Virus record (IMG/VR): IMGVR_UViG_3300007515_000043
Location: 1-22,228 of that record
DNA: 22,228 nt
Direction: 5' to 3' (one strand)
Source of the DNA: a virus
Notes under the pieces: model-generated
Seen by the model: the letters and a program-made list of their open reading frames with translations, nothing else
Told to the model about the DNA's origin: nothing
Databases searched by the model: none
Translations under genes and position numbers: made by a program
Part shown: in pieces, positions 18,234 to 22,228 of the stretch
Numbering within the stretch: the stretch's first letter is position 1
How the letters are laid out: each line of letters begins with the position of its first letter

Positions 18234-18410
18234 ATGTTAGATTTCATTTCAACAGTAATACAAATAATTCAAATCATACCTTGGTTGGTTGCTGGAGCAT
18301 CTTTAATAGCTGCTGTAACACCTACCCCTAAAGACGATAAAATAGTTGGAAAACTATATAAAGTTTTAGATTGGTTTGCACTTAATATAGGTAAAGCAAA
18401 GGATAAATAG
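18234..18410 (+). CDS. Small 58-aa membrane protein (TPTPKDD motif)
   Basis: Begins MLDFISTVIQIIQIIPW, has one hydrophobic segment (about residues 9-29, ending GASLIAAV), then TPTPKDDKIVGKLYKVLDW and an amphipathic C-terminal helix. Proteins with this TPTP(K)DD...GKLYKVID layout recur in phages, sometimes as putative holin-like proteins; the function is not established. GAGGAG lies eight bases before the ATG. It follows the portal by 35 bases. Confidence 0.78.
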   Translation: MLDFISTVIQIIQIIPWLVAGASLIAAVTPTPKDDKIVGKLYKVLDWFALNIGKAKDK

Positions 18411-18412
18411 TA

Positions 18413-19258
18413 ATGGCTTTTCTTAGTAGGTTTATTAAACCCCGAGATATATGGAAATATTTTAGATATAGAACTGAATTAAGTAGACCGTCTTTAAAAA
18501 AGGTTAAAAAAGATTTAGAAGAACTATCTGATGAAGAATTTGAAAGGCTGCAAAATATAAAGCTAGAAGATTTAACAGCAAAAGAGGAAGAACTAGTAAT
18601 GCATGGCATGGTTAATATGTCAGCTTTTGGACGAAAGTTTAAAGATAAGCGAATTGTAGATATGTCTACAACAGAGTTTAATAAATTTAAAAAAGTTATT
18701 GATAGTAATAGAGCTAATCAATTTGTAAAAGAAGGACATACAGTAATAAGAACAACTAAGATACTTCCTGAATCTAAGACGATGCCTGAAATTCCTTATG
18801 AATGGGTTCCTACCGGAGTTGGAGACGAAGGCTTATGGATACAGAGTGGTAAAGCACGAGTAAGCAATATACCTGATCAAGAAACTAACTGGTATAAAAA
18901 TATAGATGGTGATATTGTTTTTTATAAACATACTACAACACCGGATATAAATAAACTAGACGTTGTAGAAGACTTTTATCAGCCTACTTTTTTATTTGAT
19001 AAGGCTGGTATAAGTAAAAGAACTACAGGAGCTAGTATTATCGTTAGTAAAGCTAAAGCTAGATTAAAAGAATTAAATAAATTAAAAAAAGAATATGATT
19101 TACCTGAATTTTTATCTGACTCTAAAAAAGCTGAATTAGCTGACTTGGAAAATAAAATATTTGATATGGAAACTAGAATAGAGAGATATAGTAGAGAAGG
19201 CTATGCATTGGGTGGTCAAATAAATAATCAAATGAACACACTATTAGGAATAAGATAA
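18413..19258 (+). CDS. Uncharacterised 281-aa protein with C-terminal R-x-x-Y-x-x-GG motif
   Basis: 281 aa; charged helical N-terminus, a central segment with EIPYEWVPTGVGDEGLWIQ and a beta-like part, and a helical Lys-rich stretch (215-255). It ends with REGYALGG (261-268) followed by QINNQMNTLLGIR. That ending is echoed in the next protein (GGPIDDQMDTLM). The position between portal and scaffold suggests a virion-related protein. AAAGGA precedes the ATG; two bases separate it from the previous gene. Confidence 0.72.
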   Translation: MAFLSRFIKPRDIWKYFRYRTELSRPSLKKVKKDLEELSDEEFERLQNIKLEDLTAKEEELVMHGMVNMSAFGRKFKDKRIVDMSTTEFNKFKKVIDSNRANQFVKEGHTVIRTTKILPESKTMPEIPYEWVPTGVGDEGLWIQSGKARVSNIPDQETNWYKNIDGDIVFYKHTTTPDINKLDVVEDFYQPTFLFDKAGISKRTTGASIIVSKAKARLKELNKLKKEYDLPEFLSDSKKAELADLENKIFDMETRIERYSREGYALGGQINNQMNTLLGIR

Positions 19259-19259
19259 A

Positions 19260-20507
19260 ATGAGTTTATTACAAAACGATAGAGAAGCTTATGTTTTAGG
19301 TGGGATATCTAAAATAGTTAGTAAACAATTAAAAAAATTAACATCAAAAGAAATAGAAAAAATTAAAAAATATTTTAAAAAAGCTAATAAAGAAAGATTT
19401 CCCGATAGAGATGCATGGCTGGATGAAAGTGAATTAAACCCAGCATATGATGTTGAGGATTTAGTAAAACAAATTGAAGAAGAGTATAAAGGAAGTAAAG
19501 AATTTGATGATATATTTTTTGTTACTGGTTCATATGGAGAAGACTTTGCACTAAGTTATGACACTATAGATAGAATTATAGGGAGAAAAAAAATCTCTAA
19601 AGTTGAAGGTGGATTACTAGAAGACGATAGAGAACAATATATTGCTGGTGGTATAGCTTCTAAAGTTGTAAGTAAAATTTTAAAAAATACTAACGCTTTT
19701 GCAGGAAGAAAAGGTAAAATAACTTTAAAAGATGCTAAAGATGAATTAAAAAATGCACAAGAAAAAGTAAAAGATTTAAAAGACTCTCCTGATAGAGTAG
19801 ATGAGCTTGAATTTTATGAAGATGTAGTAGATGAATTAGAAGTAAAAATTCGTATGGTAGAAGAAGGTATTCCTGATGAAATGACAGCTAGAGGAATGGT
19901 TGCTGAAGGTGGTCCTATAGACGATCAAATGGATACTCTTATGCAATCAGAAACAGTACCAAGTGCTGTTGAAACACACACAATGCCCGACGGCACAGAA
20001 ATGCCCGGTGCAACTCATGAAGAATACGAAGCATCAATGTCTGATATGGAATCAGACGATGTTATGGAAGATAACTACATGGACTTCATATTAGATGAAG
20101 CCCTTGAAGAATCAGAAGAACAATATTTAATGGAACAATTAGAAGCGAATCCTGAACTATCAATGATATTTGATAAAGTTTTCGATGTCGCTTCAGAATT
20201 TGCTGGATCAGGTCCTGTTGATGGACCGGGTTCAGGAGTCTCTGACAGTATACCCGCAAGGTTATCTGACGGAGAATTTGTCTTTACTACTAAAGCTGTA
20301 GAAGAAATCGGAGCTGATAATCTTCAGCAGATGATGGAAGATGCAGAAGCTTCAGCAGACCAAAGACAACCAGTCGCTTATGGTGGCTATATGAATGGAA
20401 ACGAGGATAATGAGTATAATAGAAGACAACCTCTCACAGAGGAAGAACAACTATTAGACATGCAAAGAGCAAATCCTCGCAGATTCTATAGACCCATTAG
20501 TGGCTAA
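19260..20507 (+). CDS. Uncharacterised 415-aa virion-type protein with repeated GG motifs
   Basis: Contains three R-x-x-Y/V-x-x-GG modules: REAYVLGG (8-15), REQYIAGG (124-131) and RGMVAEGG (211-218), the last continuing GGPIDDQMDTLM. It also has an acidic middle and DGPGSGVSDSIPARLSDGEF (321-340) followed by VFTTKAVEEIG, a block known from structural proteins of marine phages. It ends FYRPISG. The GVSDSIPARLSDGEFV motif is the reason for calling it virion-associated; its exact place in the particle is unknown. It starts one base after the previous stop. Confidence 0.74.
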   Translation: MSLLQNDREAYVLGGISKIVSKQLKKLTSKEIEKIKKYFKKANKERFPDRDAWLDESELNPAYDVEDLVKQIEEEYKGSKEFDDIFFVTGSYGEDFALSYDTIDRIIGRKKISKVEGGLLEDDREQYIAGGIASKVVSKILKNTNAFAGRKGKITLKDAKDELKNAQEKVKDLKDSPDRVDELEFYEDVVDELEVKIRMVEEGIPDEMTARGMVAEGGPIDDQMDTLMQSETVPSAVETHTMPDGTEMPGATHEEYEASMSDMESDDVMEDNYMDFILDEALEESEEQYLMEQLEANPELSMIFDKVFDVASEFAGSGPVDGPGSGVSDSIPARLSDGEFVFTTKAVEEIGADNLQQMMEDAEASADQRQPVAYGGYMNGNEDNEYNRRQPLTEEEQLLDMQRANPRRFYRPISG

Positions 20508-20510
20508 TAA

Positions 20511-20600
20511 GGGATAGAGCTACCCTATTTATAGGCACTCTATCAAAAATAAACCGAAAGGCGACCTTTACAAAACAAGCCCTCTATGCATAGAGCTACC
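20511..20600 (+). promoter_or_regulatory. Structured leader before scaffold gene
   Basis: Three consecutive elements: a hairpin GATAGAG/CTCTATC (20513-20544) with inner CCTAT/ATAGG; AAAGG/CCTTT (20557-20569); and a perfect 14-base palindrome CTCTATGCATAGAG (20582-20595). The sequence ATAGAGCTACC occurs twice, after the first arm and after the palindrome. No U-run follows. It may control scaffold/capsid expression or be an RNA-processing site. Confidence 0.6.
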
Positions 20601-20632
20601 TTGTGAACGAAGCCCTTAGTAGGAGAAAAAAG

Positions 20633-21520
20633 ATGACTAAAAATAAAAAAGTCAAAGAAGAAACGCCAAACCCTTATAATAAAAATAAGCCTTGGCATGA
20701 AGGAGAAGATAAACCTTTTGTATCATCTAACAGTTTATACTTTGAAGAACCAAAGAATAGACTGTTTAAAAGCGATGACATTACTGCAGTGGAAGCTGAA
20801 GGAAGTGTTAATAAAGAAGAGTTGGAATCAAAGAAGGACGAACCTTACAAGAGACCGGACTACAAGAAACGCTACGATGATTTAAAAAAACATTATGATT
20901 CTAAACTGAATGAGTTTAAGTCGAGAGAACAAGAACTTTTAGATGAAGCTACTAGAAATAGACCAGCTTACAAAGCTCCAAAGTCTCCCGAAGAACTTGA
21001 AAAATTCAGAACAGATTATCCTGATGTGTATGATGTTGTAGAAACTGTAGCTCATATGGAATCGGAGACTAAAGCAAAAGTTCTAGAAGAACGCCTTAGT
21101 AAACTCCAAGAACGTGAGACAGAGTTAATACGAGAGAGTGCAGAAAAAAGGTTAATGGATAAACATCCTGATTTTGAAGATATTAGAAACAGCGATGATT
21201 TTCACGATTGGGCAAAAGAACAGCCTAAGTCTATTCAAGATTGGATATACAAGAACGCTGACGATGCCGACCTAGCTTCACGTGCTATAGATTTATTTAA
21301 AAAAGATATTGGAATGGACCTTCCGAAAACTAAGTCGTCTTCTACTAAACCGACCAAAGGCTCTGCTGCTGATATGGTTTCCACTAAAACAACTAGTGTA
21401 GATACCAAGCAAGAGAAAGTTTGGTCAGAAAAGGAGATTGCTGCAATGAGCATGGCTGAGTATGATAAGTATGAAAATGCTATTAGCGAGGCTTGGCAAG
21501 AAGGCAGAATCATAAAATAA
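20633..21520 (+). CDS. Scaffolding protein, 295 aa
   Basis: Guides assembly of the major capsid protein into proheads. Highly charged and helical through most of its length, with coiled-coil stretches (for example KVLEERLSKLQERETELI), a Ser/Thr/Lys-rich disordered linker, and a short helical C-terminus (MSMAEYDKYENAISEAW) of the type that binds coat protein. A frame extends upstream to GTG at 20603, but GGAG with a seven-base spacer points to ATG at 20633. It lies directly before the coat gene, the normal position for scaffold. Confidence 0.82.
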   Translation: MTKNKKVKEETPNPYNKNKPWHEGEDKPFVSSNSLYFEEPKNRLFKSDDITAVEAEGSVNKEELESKKDEPYKRPDYKKRYDDLKKHYDSKLNEFKSREQELLDEATRNRPAYKAPKSPEELEKFRTDYPDVYDVVETVAHMESETKAKVLEERLSKLQERETELIRESAEKRLMDKHPDFEDIRNSDDFHDWAKEQPKSIQDWIYKNADDADLASRAIDLFKKDIGMDLPKTKSSSTKPTKGSAADMVSTKTTSVDTKQEKVWSEKEIAAMSMAEYDKYENAISEAWQEGRIIK

Positions 21521-21524
21521 ACTA

Positions 21525-21548
21525 TATAGTTTAGTAAAATAAACTATA
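21525..21548 (+). promoter_or_regulatory. Hairpin just upstream of the capsid gene
   Basis: TATAGTTT (21525-21532) and AAACTATA (21541-21548) form an 8-bp A/T-rich stem with an 8-base loop. It is followed by AAAGGAG and the coat-protein ATG. An alternative is the overlapping palindrome AAACTATATAGTTT. It may affect mRNA stability or processing. Confidence 0.5.
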
Positions 21549-21567
21549 ACTTAAAGGAGAATATCCC

Positions 21568-22228
21568 ATGGCTCAATATTTTGAACCCTCTACGGATACC
21601 GATGCTAACTTTGCAAACTCTGTAAGTACTCAATCAAATAGTTTCTTTTTACCTGCGGTTTATTCTAAAAAGGTTTTAAACTTCTTTAGAAAGTCCTCTG
21701 TAATTGAAGCTATTACTAACACCGATTATTCAGGTGAGATTAGTGCATACGGAGACTCAGTTAACATTATCAAAGAACCCGTTATTTCAGTATCAGCGTA
21801 TACAAGAAATAGCGATACCACAGAAACTAGACTTACAGATGCTGAAACATCTTTAGTTGTTGACAGTGCTAATGCGTTTAAATTCATCGTAGATGATATT
21901 GAAACAAATATGTCACACGTTAACTTTAAAGAAGTTGCTTCAAGTTCTGCTGCATACGCATTGAAAGATGCTTACGATGCTGCTGTACTTGTAACTATGT
22001 TTGCTGGTCTATCTGCTTCATCACCTAACCATGTGTTAGGGTCTGACAGTGCTACTGATTTAGCTGCTGGAACTTTTGATGGAACAGGTAACTTAGACAT
22101 AGGTTTTGGTACTAGTGAACATGACCCTCTAGACCTTATGGGTAGAATGGCAAGACTATTAGACGATCAAAACGTACCTGAAGAAGGTCGTTGGTTCGTT
22201 GCTGGCCCTGACTTCTACGAAGTTCTAG
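21568..22228 (+). CDS. Major capsid protein, N-terminal part, cut by window edge
   Basis: 220 codons are visible. MAQYFEPSTDTDANFAN opens the protein; then NSFFLPAVYSKKVLNFFR, GDSVNIIKEPVISVSAY, LVVDSANAFKFIVDDIE, and DAYDAAVLVTMFAGL, the order and spacing seen in HK97-fold coat proteins of P22-like and related podophages. The ATG has AAAGGAG upstream. The last letters of the window read TAG but in another frame, so the gene continues beyond the window. It is paired with the scaffold gene upstream. Confidence 0.93.
   Translation, partial: MAQYFEPSTDTDANFANSVSTQSNSFFLPAVYSKKVLNFFRKSSVIEAITNTDYSGEISAYGDSVNIIKEPVISVSAYTRNSDTTETRLTDAETSLVVDSANAFKFIVDDIETNMSHVNFKEVASSSAAYALKDAYDAAVLVTMFAGLSASSPNHVLGSDSATDLAAGTFDGTGNLDIGFGTSEHDPLDLMGRMARLLDDQNVPEEGRWFVAGPDFYEVL

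Noticed and set aside
22226-22228. TAG at the window end as stop of the capsid gene
   Set aside because: Out of frame; the frame reads GTT CTA G and continues past the edge.

Overview
The window is part of an AT-rich, double-stranded DNA, tailed-phage genome with short, tightly packed genes. It looks like a marine podophage with a T7-like replication module. A family-A DNA polymerase, a T7 gp4-like primase-helicase and a gp2.5-like single-stranded-DNA-binding protein lie at the left. A headful-type packaging and head module (TerS, TerL, P22-type portal, scaffold, major capsid protein) lies at the right. No phage RNA polymerase, integrase, tRNA or lysis enzyme is visible. Many promoters match the bacterial sigma-70 consensus almost perfectly, so both arms are probably read by host polymerase. 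The host cannot be named from the sequence alone.

Layout. Bases 1-11247 are read leftward. The DNA polymerase is cut by the window edge; then come primase-helicase, an 80-aa protein, SSB, about 16 small coupled genes (66 to 244 aa, including a DUF3846-like and a GP88-like protein), five more early genes separated by long untranslated stretches, and finally an isolated two-gene unit (64 and 141 aa). Bases 11248-12131 carry no intact gene: they hold divergent promoters, a decayed inverted copy of the two-gene unit, and a candidate small RNA with its own promoter and terminator. From 12132 to the end the genes run rightward: TerS, six small genes, TerL, a putative minor structural protein, portal, a small membrane protein, two related uncharacterised proteins, scaffold, and the start of the major capsid protein. 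Several small genes (33 to 58 aa) were found by reading the gaps between larger frames.

The most unusual content is non-coding. (1) The untranslated leaders before several leftward genes contain tandem H-type RNA pseudoknots. Their stem sequences differ but their pairing is preserved; one sits directly upstream of SSB. (2) Bases 10492-11821 form a 1.33-kb inverted duplication with 11 matching colinear blocks. The left arm keeps two genes and the right arm keeps promoter, leader and start-site pieces but has lost the coding sequence. (3) A consensus promoter at 12040-12068 and a strong terminator at 11863-11901 define a roughly 170-nt leftward RNA. (4) Eight TGWCACA-like heptamers at 10321-10401 are spaced by 10-11 bp, one DNA turn. 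(5) The rightward late promoter places the TerS ATG at the predicted +1, suggesting a leaderless mRNA.

How it works together (inference). Leftward host-type promoters start early expression of small, host-directed or DNA-binding proteins, including a very acidic 76-aa protein, and then of replication proteins. Structured leaders may tune these genes individually. The divergent late promoter at 12096-12124 starts packaging and head genes.
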